Source: Fodinibacter sp963834965 (GTDB lineage: Bacteria > Actinomycetota > Actinomycetes > Actinomycetales > Dermatophilaceae). From it: 64,000 nucleotides of DNA. The notes below the pieces were generated by a model. That model had not been told where the DNA came from. It searched no databases and saw only the letters and a program-made list of their open reading frames with translations. Every line of letters begins with the position of its first letter. The first letter of the stretch is position 1. The DNA lies in the NCBI GenBank assembly GCA_963834965.1, contig CAWIEI010000019.1, positions 186,001-250,000 on the forward strand. The letters run 5' to 3'. The position numbers and the translations under genes are program-made. Positions 39,795 to 49,152 of this stretch are shown one piece after another.

Positions 39795-41108
39795 TCACCA
39801 GCCGCTGGGGCCTCCGATCGACTCCTGTTTGCCGATCCAACGGCCCAGTGAGGTCCCCATCCGGTCACCGACCTCGCCTGCGGTGCGGAAGTGGATGCCG
39901 CCCCAGATCCGAGCGCCGATGCCGTCGGCTCGCAGCTGTGCACCGGTCTGGTAGTGGCGGGTGGTGCCCGTGACGCTGGACGGCAGGTTCAGGTCGATGA
40001 CGGTCGTGCCTTCGAGCCTGCTCAAGGCGGTGGAGACCGCACCCATGACGGTGGTGTGGGCGCTGACGTACTCGGGGAACGGCGGTGCCGGGATCAGTGA
40101 CGTCCAGGTGGGGTCGGCCGTGGTGAGGGCGTTGCCGTCCGTGTCCGCGAGCCGGATCGCAGTGATCGGCCGCCAGAACAGGTAGGTCAGCTTGGCGTCC
40201 CAGGAGCTGACCACGGCATCGGACTGGGTGAGGCTGCCGACCGCGAGGTACGCCGCCGCCTCGCCGGAGTCGAGGTGGTGACGGGTGATGTGGTCGCGAT
40301 ACCCCGCCTGGAGCTGGGCCGTCAGGTTGCCGGCGAAGAAGCGGGCGATCTCCGTCTGCTCCGCGGTTCGAGTGGTGCTCGTGGCCGATCCCAGGTCCGC
40401 GACCTCACGCAGATCGCGGGCGTAGCGGCCGGAGGTCAGCGCGGGCGGTGCGGCGGGACGGAACTGGTCCGCGCTTCGGATGAGGAAGGGCTTCATCGTC
40501 GCGAGCCAGGGCGCCAGGAACGGTGCGTTCGCGGGCGGTGTCGGCCGCCATTCGCCTGGCTGCTCCTTCAGTGTGACCGTGGCCGGCGCCTGCCAGCCGT
40601 CTCCCGCCCGCAGCATGATGATGTGCGCGGCTGCCCTCTCTCCGAACGCGACTCCGTCGACCTCGGCCGGCCCGTCGGGTATCGCGGCGAGGGCCGCCTG
40701 GTAGGCGGGGTCGACCCGCGCAGCGCTGCTCGGGAAGTAGCGCAGCAGGATCGAACGGGTTGCCGTGGCGACGGCTGCGTCGGTGGATGCGCATCGCGGG
40801 CCGCGGGCATGCCAGCGATAGAGCGGGCGATCTCCTTCGATGCCGGCCACGGCGTTGTACACGGCCGACTGGGCATAGGACATGACGATGGACATCGTGG
40901 GTGCAGGCAGTCCGTTGTCCACCCCGACCACCTGGGCGGCCAAGGCGTTCCAGGCAACGACGGCGGTCCCATCGACGTGGGAGCACGCTGACGCCCCAGC
41001 CTGCTGTGCGGCGGCGGGAGTGGCCACCGAGAGAGCACTGGCCAGCAACGCGCTGGCCGCGATGACGGAGCCCGACTTTCGGGCGCGCTTCGTAGAGGTG
41101 ATGTTCAT
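39795..41108 (-). CDS. Vanadium-dependent haloperoxidase (PAP2-like), secreted
   Basis: The 437-residue product has a signal peptide (basic KRARKSG, then SVIAASALLASALSVATPAA AQ). The three haloperoxidase metal-site motifs are in order: K-x6-R-P in AKLTYLFWRPITAIR, the PSGH-equivalent in FPEYVSAHTTVMG, and R-x3-G-x-H in ARIWGGIHFRTAG. This identifies a vanadate-binding site homologous to acid phosphatases. Such enzymes use H2O2 to oxidise chloride, bromide or iodide outside the cell. The final Asp of the third motif (H-x3-D) is replaced by Ala/Gly, as in several bacterial members. It is the last gene of a co-oriented set with a flavin oxidase and a BTAD regulator. Confidence 0.88.
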   Translation of the reverse strand: MNITSTKRARKSGSVIAASALLASALSVATPAAAQQAGASACSHVDGTAVVAWNALAAQVVGVDNGLPAPTMSIVMSYAQSAVYNAVAGIEGDRPLYRWHARGPRCASTDAAVATATRSILLRYFPSSAARVDPAYQAALAAIPDGPAEVDGVAFGERAAAHIIMLRAGDGWQAPATVTLKEQPGEWRPTPPANAPFLAPWLATMKPFLIRSADQFRPAAPPALTSGRYARDLREVADLGSATSTTRTAEQTEIARFFAGNLTAQLQAGYRDHITRHHLDSGEAAAYLAVGSLTQSDAVVSSWDAKLTYLFWRPITAIRLADTDGNALTTADPTWTSLIPAPPFPEYVSAHTTVMGAVSTALSRLEGTTVIDLNLPSSVTGTTRHYQTGAQLRADGIGARIWGGIHFRTAGEVGDRMGTSLGRWIGKQESIGGPSGW

Positions 41109-41169
41109 GATGGATCCTTCCGGGGAGAGACTCGGATGCCGTCGGCTCCGAGTGACGTGAGCCGATGGG

Positions 41170-42618
41170 CTACGGGGTGGGGATGTTGTCCCGAGCCGGT
41201 ATTGGGCCGGGAAGAGCCTCGGCAGCGGTATCCGTCGAGGGTTGGATGTTCTGGTTGAGCCGGAACAGGTTGTTCGGGTCGTAGCGGTCCTTGATGCCGA
41301 CGAGGCGGCGATGGGTAGGTTCGGGGTAGGAGCGCCTGGTGAGGTCCAGGCCGGGCTCTCCGGTGAAGTTCACGTAGGTATCGCCTCCGGGGCGGAGAGC
41401 CTGCGTGAGCTCGCGAGCCCAGGTGCGGACATCGGCGAAACCCGTTGCGCTGGTGGTCCGGGCGATCACGTTGACGATGTGGGTGGCGTCCCTGGTCGCG
41501 AAGGCCGTCCCCTCCGGCGGTACTCGCCCGATCGCACCGCCCAGCTGGTGGATGACCACCTCGGTCAACGCGTTCGGCAGGGTCGCAGCAGCCTGCTGCA
41601 GGATCCCAGCCTCGGCCGCACCGAGGTCGGAGACGAAGACCGCCTGGAAGTAGTTGTGCTGGCCGCGCGGGAAGGAGGCGTCGAGCGCCTGCTGCCACTG
41701 GGTGTAGTCGCGCGCCGCGAAGGTGTCGCTCCATACCGTCCCCAGGTGCCGGAACGCAGCGGTGCCTTCATCGGCGGCATCCGGGTCGCCGGCCCAGCAA
41801 CCGACAAGCGCGAGCGCGCTCCGGCCCTGCAGATCACTCGGGAACGCCGCCGTCGCTGGAACGGTGGTCAGCTTGAGCACCCCGGTCATGGCGTCGTCGG
41901 AGGTTGCGCAGGCGATCCCGTAACGGCGGATCACCTCGTCGGCCTCCGTACCGGGGTACAGCACCACCCCCGCGTGGACCGTCGTCCCGATGTCGTGCAC
42001 CGCCAGCTCGAAGCTGGTCACCACACCGAAGTTGCCACCACCTCCGGTCAGGGCCCAGAACAGGTCTGGATGGGATGTGGGGCTGGCCACGAGCGACTGG
42101 CCGTCCGCCGTGACGACGTCGGCCGACAGCAGGTTGTCCGCTGCCAGTCCCACCAGGCGTGCGAGCCACCCGATTCCACCTCCCAGGGTGAATCCGGCGA
42201 CGCCGGTCGACGAGACCAGGCCGCCTGTCACCGCGAGCCCGAACGGCTGCGTCGCGGCGTCGACGTCCCGCCACAGACAGCCCCCCTGGACGTGCGCCCG
42301 GCGGGCCGCCGGGTCGACCCGAACGCGGTTCATCGGGCCCGTGTCGAGGACCACACCGCCGTCACAGGTCGAGAAGCCGGCGATCGAGTGCCCCCCGCCG
42401 CGCACTGCCAGGAGAAGTCCGTCACGGCGAGCGAGGTTCACGGTCTCGACGACGTCCGCCTCCGTCCGACAGCGCACGATCAGCCGCGGGCGCCGGTCGT
42501 GCACGCCGTTCCACACGCCACGCGCTTCGTCGTAGCCGTCGTCGTTCGGCAAGACCACCGCGCCGACCATCCGGTCGGCGAACCCCTTGAGCGTGCCTGC
42601 TCCGAGTTGATGCTGCAT
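41170..42618 (-). CDS. BBE-type FAD-linked oxidase
   Basis: The 482-residue product begins MQHQLGAGTLKGFADRMVGA. The FAD-binding PCMH domain shows PRLIVRCRTEADVVETVNLA and LLLAVRGGGHSIAGFSTCDG, where the His in GGGHS is the usual site of covalent FAD attachment. The next conserved block is VTGGLVSSTGVAGFTLGGGI; it lacks the Cys used for second attachment in bicovalent members. The BBE domain ends YDPNNLFRLNQNI. These oxidases oxidise alcohols or sugars and reduce O2 to H2O2. It sits 61 bp before the haloperoxidase, which consumes H2O2, and 63 bp after the regulator gene. Confidence 0.9.
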   Translation of the reverse strand: MQHQLGAGTLKGFADRMVGAVVLPNDDGYDEARGVWNGVHDRRPRLIVRCRTEADVVETVNLARRDGLLLAVRGGGHSIAGFSTCDGGVVLDTGPMNRVRVDPAARRAHVQGGCLWRDVDAATQPFGLAVTGGLVSSTGVAGFTLGGGIGWLARLVGLAADNLLSADVVTADGQSLVASPTSHPDLFWALTGGGGNFGVVTSFELAVHDIGTTVHAGVVLYPGTEADEVIRRYGIACATSDDAMTGVLKLTTVPATAAFPSDLQGRSALALVGCWAGDPDAADEGTAAFRHLGTVWSDTFAARDYTQWQQALDASFPRGQHNYFQAVFVSDLGAAEAGILQQAAATLPNALTEVVIHQLGGAIGRVPPEGTAFATRDATHIVNVIARTTSATGFADVRTWARELTQALRPGGDTYVNFTGEPGLDLTRRSYPEPTHRRLVGIKDRYDPNNLFRLNQNIQPSTDTAAEALPGPIPARDNIPTP

Positions 42619-42681
42619 GTGGTGCCTCCTTTCCTCGCCTGGAACCGAGGCTAGGAGGGGCCGCTCAACAGCGGCTCAACA

Positions 42682-45600
42682 TCAGCCGGCTGCCCCGTCG
42701 AGCCGTTGACGCAATGCGGCCAGGCGCCCCTGCGCGAGCTGGGAGTGCTGCAACTGCAGCAGCTTGGCGGCCGCATCGGCCTCCGGTCGCGCCGCCCGGG
42801 GGTCACCCACCTCCAGGCTCAGCTCCGCGAGAACGATCCGGTACCACGCTTCGACGCGCGGCCACGACTGGCGGACCAGGCCGGTCACCGCTCGGGAGTA
42901 CCACTCCCGAGCACTCGCCGCATCACCGGAGGCGAGTGCGAGCGCCCCGAGGAGGCCCAGGGTGTTGGCGACGGACGGCAGGTCCTCCACCGCTTCGAAC
43001 GCCGCCAGGCAGGCCTGGGCCTCGCCACGGCCGGCGACGACCTCCCCCCGCAGGGTGAGGGAGAGCGCGGCGTTGGCGCGCGTCATCCACTCGCCGCGAC
43101 GGTCCCCGACCTCGTGCCGGAGCGCGTGCGCTTCGGCCAGGTGGCCGGCGGCGTCGTCGAACCGGCGGTCGTCACGCGCGATGCAGCCCAGCAGGTTGAG
43201 AGCCTGTGCCCGGCCCAGCTTGTCGCCGAGCCCTTCGAAGTGCCGCACTGCCTGGGTCGCTGCAGACCAGGCCGCGCCCAGGTCGCCGCGCAGCCGTGGG
43301 GCGTACGCCTGGGCCGCCAGCACGAACCCGACGCCTTGGGGGCTCCCCACCCGCCGTCCCACCAGCAGTGACTCCTCGTACGACGGCACCAGCCGGCCGG
43401 CGACCGGGACCGGCACGACACAGGGTGTGATGACCGTGAGGAACGGCGCGCGGCGAGGATCGACCTCGCCGAGCTGGGCCAGGCACTCGTCGAGCAAGTG
43501 GTCGGCTGCGGCGGAGTCCTCCCGCGTCAGGGCGCAGTGCGCCCGCAGCCAGGTCGAGGCGGCGAGCAGCTCCGGGCGGCCCAGCGCGACGGCGTCGACG
43601 GCCACCCCGGCAGCCAACCGCTCGGCCTCGGCGACGTCCTGCGTCGCCCACACCATGCTGGCGTGCACCAGCCGGTGCAGGGCCACACCGGCCGGGTCGT
43701 CGAGCTGTTCCATCACCCGCACCGCATCGGCGGCCTCGTTGCGGATCCGGTCGGACAACCCTCGTCGCGCGTCGAGGCCGGTCAGGCCGACGAGAGCGTG
43801 GGCACGAGAGCGGCTGGGTGCGGGGGCAGCCTCGAGCACCCGGTCGAGCCATTGGCCACCCTCGACGACGTGACAGCGCAGGAACCAGAAGCGCCACAGG
43901 CTCGCGGCCAGCTCGAGCGCGGCATCAGGCTCGTGCTCGACGGACCACCGAAGTGCGGTCCGGAAGTTGTCGTGGTCGCGGTCGAACCGTCGCAGCACGT
44001 CGTCCTGCGCTGCGTCCCCGTAGTCAGGGTCCAGGCTGCGCGCCACCGACAGGTAGTGCGCGCAGTGCCGTGCGGCGGTGACGTCGACCTCGCCGGCCTC
44101 GGCGAGTCGCTCACTGCTGAACTGCCGCACGGTGTCCAGGAGCCGGTACCGCGTGCCCGCGGGGTTTCGCACGACCAGCACCAGGGACTTGTCGACCAGC
44201 AGGGAGAGCAGGTGCACGAGGTCGCGGCCGAGCGGCGCATGGCCACACACGGCTTCGACGGCCGGCAGGTCGAAGGAGCCCGCGAAGCAGGACAGCCGGT
44301 GCAGGAGGAGCTGCTCGACCGGGGAGAGCAGGTCATGGCTCCATTCCAGGGTGGCCCGGATGGTGGCGTGTCGGTTGGTGCGCGGTTCGTCCGACGAGAG
44401 CATGGACAGAACCCCATCGAGCCGCTCGACGATCTCCATCGGTTCCAGCACCACCACTCGGGCCGCGGCCAGCTCGATGGCCAGCGGGATGCCGTCGAGG
44501 GAACGGCACAGCCGCGCGATCGCTGCGCAGTTGGCATCCGTGAGGGCAAACTCGGGTCGCACCTGCCGTGCCCTGTCGACGAAAAGCTGCACCGCGGCGA
44601 ACCCGGCCACTCGAGTGGCGCGTCCTCCCTCCCCTTCGCCACCGCCGGCACCCCGGGGCGGCAGGGCCAGCGAGGGCACTCGGAAGATGAGCTCACCTCC
44701 GGCGTGCAGCGGCTCCCGGCTGGTCGCCAGCAGGTGGATGCCGGGACACTCGGCGAGGAGTGTGTCCACGAGCTCGGCGCACGTTGCGAGGAGGTGCTCA
44801 CAGGTGTCGAGCACGATCAGCGCCTGCCAGGACCGCAGCTGCTGGGCCACAGCACGCACCGGGGCGGGACCTGCGCCGGGCGTCAGCTCCAGCGCATCGG
44901 CCACGACGTCGGCCACGAGGCCGGCATCCGAGAGAGCACCCAGGTCGACGAACCACGCACCCTGGGGATGAGTGCCGGAGGCCGCGCGGGCGGCCTCGAC
45001 CGCCAGCCGGGTCTTGCCGCAACCACCGGGGCCGGTCAGCGTCACCAGCCGATGGCTGCGGACCTGCTCACGCACCTCGCGCACCTCTGGTTCCCGCCCG
45101 ACGAAGCTACTGGTCGGCGAAGGGAGCCGGCCCCCCTGCGCTCCCGGCGGCGCCCGCGTGGCCAGGAGCTCACGGAAGAGCTGACGCGACTGGTCATCGG
45201 GGTCGGTGCCGTACTTCTCGAGCAGCTCGTCACGCAGCGACTCATACCGTTCGAGTGCCGCAGAATGCCGTCCCGCCCTGGCGAGGAGGCGCATCGTCGC
45301 GCGCACTGCGCCTTCGTGCACCGGGTCCTCGACGAGCACCCGCCCCAGCACCAGCTGGGACGCCTCTGCGCTGCCGTTCGCAGCCTGGGTCTCGGCCAAC
45401 CGGACCAGGACGGCGTGGTGGGCCTCCCGCAGCGCCACCCGGCGCTCGGCGGCCCAGTCCGCATAGGGCAGCTCAGGGAGCAGGTCGCCCGTGTAGAGCC
45501 GGTCGACGTCGGCCAGGAGGGCGGCGTCGCCTGCCGACAGCGCGGCGGCGGCGCGGCTCTCGAACTCGAAGGCGTCGACCCGGACGACCCCTGCGGGACA

Positions 45601-45882
45601 CAGCACCACCTGGTCCCCATCCATCGTCAGCAGGTCAGGGAGCCCGGAGTGCCGAAGGGCTCGTCGGGCCACGTACATCGCCTGGTGCAGGTTGTGGGTC
45701 GCCGTCGCAGGGTCCTGTGCCGGCCACAGCGCCTCGAGGAGACGATCCCGCGGAGCTCGCTGGCCGGGAGCGAGGGCGAGCATGGCCACCAGGTGTCGCG
45801 CCCGGCTCAGCCGCCATTCACGAGGACCGACCGCCGTGTCCTCGATGTCGACCGCAAAACCGCCGAGTACCCGAATGCGCAC
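42682..45882 (-). CDS. AfsR/SARP-type BTAD regulator with STAND ATPase and TPR domains
   Basis: The 1066-residue product has four parts: a winged DNA-binding domain (MRIRVLGGFAVDIEDTAVGP to about 95), a BTAD domain (about 98-245, AFEFESRAAAALSAGDAALL), an NB-ARC-like ATPase with Walker A GPGGCGKTR at 284-292 and LIVLDTCEHLLA, then a TPR region with many Ala/Leu helices. This is the AfsR layout known to control secondary metabolism in streptomycetes, activated by phosphorylation or ATP. It is transcribed first in the row BTAD regulator, FAD oxidase, haloperoxidase, which are likely its targets. The ligand is unknown. Confidence 0.92.
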   Translation of the reverse strand: MRIRVLGGFAVDIEDTAVGPREWRLSRARHLVAMLALAPGQRAPRDRLLEALWPAQDPATATHNLHQAMYVARRALRHSGLPDLLTMDGDQVVLCPAGVVRVDAFEFESRAAAALSAGDAALLADVDRLYTGDLLPELPYADWAAERRVALREAHHAVLVRLAETQAANGSAEASQLVLGRVLVEDPVHEGAVRATMRLLARAGRHSAALERYESLRDELLEKYGTDPDDQSRQLFRELLATRAPPGAQGGRLPSPTSSFVGREPEVREVREQVRSHRLVTLTGPGGCGKTRLAVEAARAASGTHPQGAWFVDLGALSDAGLVADVVADALELTPGAGPAPVRAVAQQLRSWQALIVLDTCEHLLATCAELVDTLLAECPGIHLLATSREPLHAGGELIFRVPSLALPPRGAGGGEGEGGRATRVAGFAAVQLFVDRARQVRPEFALTDANCAAIARLCRSLDGIPLAIELAAARVVVLEPMEIVERLDGVLSMLSSDEPRTNRHATIRATLEWSHDLLSPVEQLLLHRLSCFAGSFDLPAVEAVCGHAPLGRDLVHLLSLLVDKSLVLVVRNPAGTRYRLLDTVRQFSSERLAEAGEVDVTAARHCAHYLSVARSLDPDYGDAAQDDVLRRFDRDHDNFRTALRWSVEHEPDAALELAASLWRFWFLRCHVVEGGQWLDRVLEAAPAPSRSRAHALVGLTGLDARRGLSDRIRNEAADAVRVMEQLDDPAGVALHRLVHASMVWATQDVAEAERLAAGVAVDAVALGRPELLAASTWLRAHCALTREDSAAADHLLDECLAQLGEVDPRRAPFLTVITPCVVPVPVAGRLVPSYEESLLVGRRVGSPQGVGFVLAAQAYAPRLRGDLGAAWSAATQAVRHFEGLGDKLGRAQALNLLGCIARDDRRFDDAAGHLAEAHALRHEVGDRRGEWMTRANAALSLTLRGEVVAGRGEAQACLAAFEAVEDLPSVANTLGLLGALALASGDAASAREWYSRAVTGLVRQSWPRVEAWYRIVLAELSLEVGDPRAARPEADAAAKLLQLQHSQLAQGRLAALRQRLDGAAG

Positions 45883-46174
45883 GCCCCATCATGGCCCGGG
45901 CCGGGGAATGGCGGGAGGGCTGTCAGGCGTCCGTGCTTGGGTATCGATCCACTGGCGGCCCGGAACACGTTCCGTAACTGGGACTTCCCGATGCGTTGGC
46001 AGATCTTCGTCGGCTTCCGCACCGCGCGGGCCGCCTGATGTGCCGGCACCTGGCCCGGGTGGGTGAGCCGGTGACCCTCGCCTCGCTCACCCTCGAGCCG
46101 CCGCGCTCCCTGCTCCACCAGTCCTATGCGCCACGTGGCGGCATCCCAGTCGTCCTCTTCGCCGGGCGCTGGCC
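45883..46174. other. Intergenic, probable promoter region of the BTAD regulator
   Basis: No gene is evident in these 292 bp. It is the upstream region of the minus-strand BTAD gene and lies downstream of the M20 hydrolase. Only weak inverted repeats are seen; no clear -35/-10 pair stands out. Confidence 0.4.
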
Positions 46175-47440
46175 TCAGCCGGGTGTGAGCCAACCCCGCG
46201 CAGCGCCCACCAGGCTCGCCACCCCGAGTCCGATGGTGGGGCTGACGACAGGGGCATAGAACGGGGAGTGGTTGGAGGGCAGGGCCGCCATCGCTGCCCG
46301 GATGCCGTCGATGTCGCTGGCGCCCGCGAAGGCGGCCGGGTCGGCCCCACCGAGCAGCCAGAACACGCAGGGCGCGGGGGCACCATCGGCCAGGACCCCG
46401 ACGTCCTCGCTGCCGGTCACCGGGCCGGGGTCGACGACCCGGCCCGCACCGACGACGGCCTCCAGCGACGCCCAGGTGCGCGCGACGGCATCCGGGTCGT
46501 TGACGACGGCGGGCGCTGACTCGAAGGTCTCGATGCGCGGGGCGACTGGGGCGCGCGAGGCGTCGGCCTCGGCGTTCACGATGCGAGTGATGCTGTCCAG
46601 CACGCGGTTTCGCACCTTCTGGTCATAGGTGCGCACGTTCAGGAGCAGCTCGGCGGTGTCCGGGATGATGTTGGCCTTGGTCCCTGCGCGCAGGGCACCG
46701 ACCGTCACCACGGCGGTGTCGGTGCCGGCCACCTCACGGGAGACGACCGTCTGGAGGCGCATCACGGTGGCCGCGGCCATGACGACGGGATCGACGGTCG
46801 CCTCCGGGCGCGAGCCGTGCCCGCCGGCGCCGGTCAGGGTGACCCGCAGGCTGTCGGTGGTGGCGAACGCCGGCCCTGACCTGAGGCCGATGAAACCGGC
46901 CGGGATCGGTGCCACGTGCTGGCCGAGCACGACGTCGGGCCGCGGCACCTTGGTGTAGAGCCCGTCGGCGACCATCGCCACCGCGCCGCCGGCAACCTCC
47001 TCAGCGGGCTGGAACACCACGATGAGGGTGCCGGTCCACGACGGGTCCTCGGCGAGCCGGGATGCCGCGCCGAGCAGGCAGGTCACGTGCAGGTCGTGAC
47101 CGCAGGCGTGCATCACCGGCACGTCGCGACCCTCGGGGTCGACGCCGCGGGCCGAGCTGGCGTAGGGCAGGCCGGTGGCCTCCTCGACCGGGAGCGCATC
47201 CATGTCGGCGCGCAGCAGCACCACGGGCCCGGCCGAGCGGGCCATCACCCCGACCACCCCGGTGCCGCCGATGCCCTCCTGCACCTCGAAGCCGAGCGGC
47301 CGCAGCCACGCGGCGACGATGCCGGCCGTGCGGTGCTCCTGGAAGGACAGCTCCGGATGGGCGTGCAGGTCGCGGTAGACGTCCTCCAGCCGGCCAGTGA
47401 GGTCAGCGGCCAGGTCATCGGGGAGGTCCACGACTTGCAA
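46175..47440 (-). CDS. M20 family amidohydrolase/peptidase
   Basis: The 421-residue product has all metal-binding blocks of the M20D group: DLHAHPELSFQEHRTAG, VPVMHACGHDLHVTCLLGAA, FQPAEEVAGGAVAM and VLGQHVAPIPAG. VGALRAGTKANIIPDTAEL forms the dimer lid domain. M20D enzymes remove acyl or amino groups from amino acids (hippurate, indole-3-acetyl or N-acetyl-cysteine type substrates), using two zinc or manganese ions. The gene is transcribed alone on the minus strand, divergent from a GNAT gene. Substrate is open. Confidence 0.92.
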   Translation of the reverse strand: MQVVDLPDDLAADLTGRLEDVYRDLHAHPELSFQEHRTAGIVAAWLRPLGFEVQEGIGGTGVVGVMARSAGPVVLLRADMDALPVEEATGLPYASSARGVDPEGRDVPVMHACGHDLHVTCLLGAASRLAEDPSWTGTLIVVFQPAEEVAGGAVAMVADGLYTKVPRPDVVLGQHVAPIPAGFIGLRSGPAFATTDSLRVTLTGAGGHGSRPEATVDPVVMAAATVMRLQTVVSREVAGTDTAVVTVGALRAGTKANIIPDTAELLLNVRTYDQKVRNRVLDSITRIVNAEADASRAPVAPRIETFESAPAVVNDPDAVARTWASLEAVVGAGRVVDPGPVTGSEDVGVLADGAPAPCVFWLLGGADPAAFAGASDIDGIRAAMAALPSNHSPFYAPVVSPTIGLGVASLVGAARGWLTPG

Positions 47441-47560
47441 CCTAACCCATCAGCCCTCCGGCGCGCCCCGCCACCTCACTGGCCTGTCCACCTCCGCCGG
47501 GGCACGAATCGGGCGTCACGGCATCCGAAACCGGCGCCGGCGCGGCACTACTCTCGCCGT

Positions 47561-48154
47561 GTGCCCGAGTTCAGCTGGCGACCGGCCAACGAGGCGACCA
47601 CCCACGACGTCGACGCGGTGTTCGAGGCCGGCGGCGCCCGCAAGTGCCGGTGCCAGGCACTGAAGGCCCCGGGCTGGATCTGGCGCGACACGACGCAGGA
47701 CGAGCGCGACGCCGCGCTGCTCCAGCAGGCCGGCTGTGGCACGAGCGGCCCGACGTCCGGCCTCGTCGGATATGTCGACGGCGAGCCGGCCGGGTGGGTC
47801 GCGGTGGAGCCGCGTGAGAACTACCCGAGGATCTGGGCCCGGCGAAAGGCGTGGATGCGGATGGACCCGGACCTCGAGGGCGTCTGGTCGGTCACCTGCT
47901 TCGTGGTGCGCAAGGGCTTCCGCCGGCAGGGCCTGATGTACGAGCTCGCCGCCGCCACCGTCGACTACGGCAGGCAGGTGGGTGCTCGGGTGATGGAGGG
48001 CTACCCCACCGAGCCGCCGCCGGGCAAGACCGTGATCTGGGACGAGGCGTCGGTCGGGCTGCTCCAGGTGTTCCTCGACGCCGGCTACGAGGTCGAGGCG
48101 TCGCCCACGTTGCGCCGCCGGGTGGTGCGACACCGGCTCGGCGCCACTGCCTGA
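47561..48154 (+). CDS. GNAT family N-acetyltransferase
   Basis: The GTG at 47561 gives 197 residues. VPEFSWRPANEATTHDVDAV is followed by GLVGYVDGEPAGWVAVEPRE and the acetyl-CoA-binding segment VTCFVVRKGFRRQGLMYELA, with the R-R-Q-G-L loop. The end VGLLQVFLDAGYEVEASPTL is the usual C-terminal beta-bulge. A cluster of Cys (KCRCQALK, QQAGCGTS) is unusual and might hint at redox or metal use (inference). The role is unknown. Confidence 0.85.
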   Translation: MPEFSWRPANEATTHDVDAVFEAGGARKCRCQALKAPGWIWRDTTQDERDAALLQQAGCGTSGPTSGLVGYVDGEPAGWVAVEPRENYPRIWARRKAWMRMDPDLEGVWSVTCFVVRKGFRRQGLMYELAAATVDYGRQVGARVMEGYPTEPPPGKTVIWDEASVGLLQVFLDAGYEVEASPTLRRRVVRHRLGATA

Positions 48155-48183
48155 TTCGGGACGCGCCCGTAGTCCTGACCGCC

Positions 48184-49152
48184 ATGTCACGCACGAGAGA
48201 GCTCGGGTCGACCTGCATCGAGGTGACGCGGCTGTGCGCAGGCGCCGCCGCGTGGTGCTCCCCCGACCACCCGCACGGCGGCGTCGAACCGGCCGAGTCG
48301 GAAGCCCTCGCCGACGCGCTCTTCCGCAGCGACCTCGTGCGCTACCTGGACACCTCGAACAACTACGGGGACGGCGAGAGCGAGCAACGCATCGGCCGCG
48401 CGATCCGGGCCGCGGGCGGCATCCCGGCGGGTTTCGTCCTGCAGACCAAGGCGGACCGCGACATGGCGACCGGCGACTTCTCCGGCTCCCGGATGCGCGA
48501 GTCGCTCGACGAGAGCCTGGACCGGCTCGGCCTCACGCACCTGCCGATCGCCTTCCTGCACGACCCCGAGAACACCACGTGGGAGCGGGCCATGGCGCCC
48601 GACGGACCGGTCGCGGCGCTCGTCGCCGCCCGCGAGGAGGGCCTGATCGGGCACCTCGGCCTGTCGGGCGGACCCGTCGACCTGCTGATGCGCTTCCTCG
48701 AGACGGGCCACTTCGAGGCGGTCATCACCCACAACCGGTTCACCTTGGTCGATCGCAGTGCGGACCCGCTGCTCGACCTCGCCGCCGAGCAGGGGTTGGG
48801 TGTGCTCAACGCCGCCCCGTACGGCGGCGGCATCCTCACCCGCTGGCCCGTCGACCGCACCCGGTACGCCTACGGCGAGGCACCGGCAGCGCTCGTCGAG
48901 GCGGCCAACGAGATGGGCCGGCTGTGCGCCGACGCGGGGGTGCCCTTCGCCGCTGCCGCCCTGCAGTTCTCGACCCGAGACCCGCGGATCACCTCGACCA
49001 TCGTCGGGATGCGCACCGTCGGCGACCTCGAGGCGTCGATCGCACTCGACGAGGTCGCGATCCCGCAGGAGCTCTGGGCCGCCCTGCTCGCCGTTCCGCT
49101 CGACCCGTCGACCTTCCAGGATGCCGCACGCCCCGGGCAGGAGCGTCCCTAG
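48184..49152 (+). CDS. Aldo/keto reductase (D-threo-aldose dehydrogenase-like)
   Basis: The ATG at 48184 gives 322 residues. LVRYLDTSNNYGDGESEQRI contains the catalytic Asp and Tyr; FVLQTKADRDMATGDFSGSR the Lys; PIAFLHDPENTTWERA the His. The D-P-E region after the His is characteristic of L-fucose/D-threo-aldose dehydrogenases. SGGPVDLLMRFLETGHFEAV and AGVPFAAAALQFSTRDPRIT complete the barrel. It lies 29 bp after the GNAT gene and overlaps the convergent ThuA-like gene by four bases. Confidence 0.88.
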   Translation: MSRTRELGSTCIEVTRLCAGAAAWCSPDHPHGGVEPAESEALADALFRSDLVRYLDTSNNYGDGESEQRIGRAIRAAGGIPAGFVLQTKADRDMATGDFSGSRMRESLDESLDRLGLTHLPIAFLHDPENTTWERAMAPDGPVAALVAAREEGLIGHLGLSGGPVDLLMRFLETGHFEAVITHNRFTLVDRSADPLLDLAAEQGLGVLNAAPYGGGILTRWPVDRTRYAYGEAPAALVEAANEMGRLCADAGVPFAAAALQFSTRDPRITSTIVGMRTVGDLEASIALDEVAIPQELWAALLAVPLDPSTFQDAARPGQERP

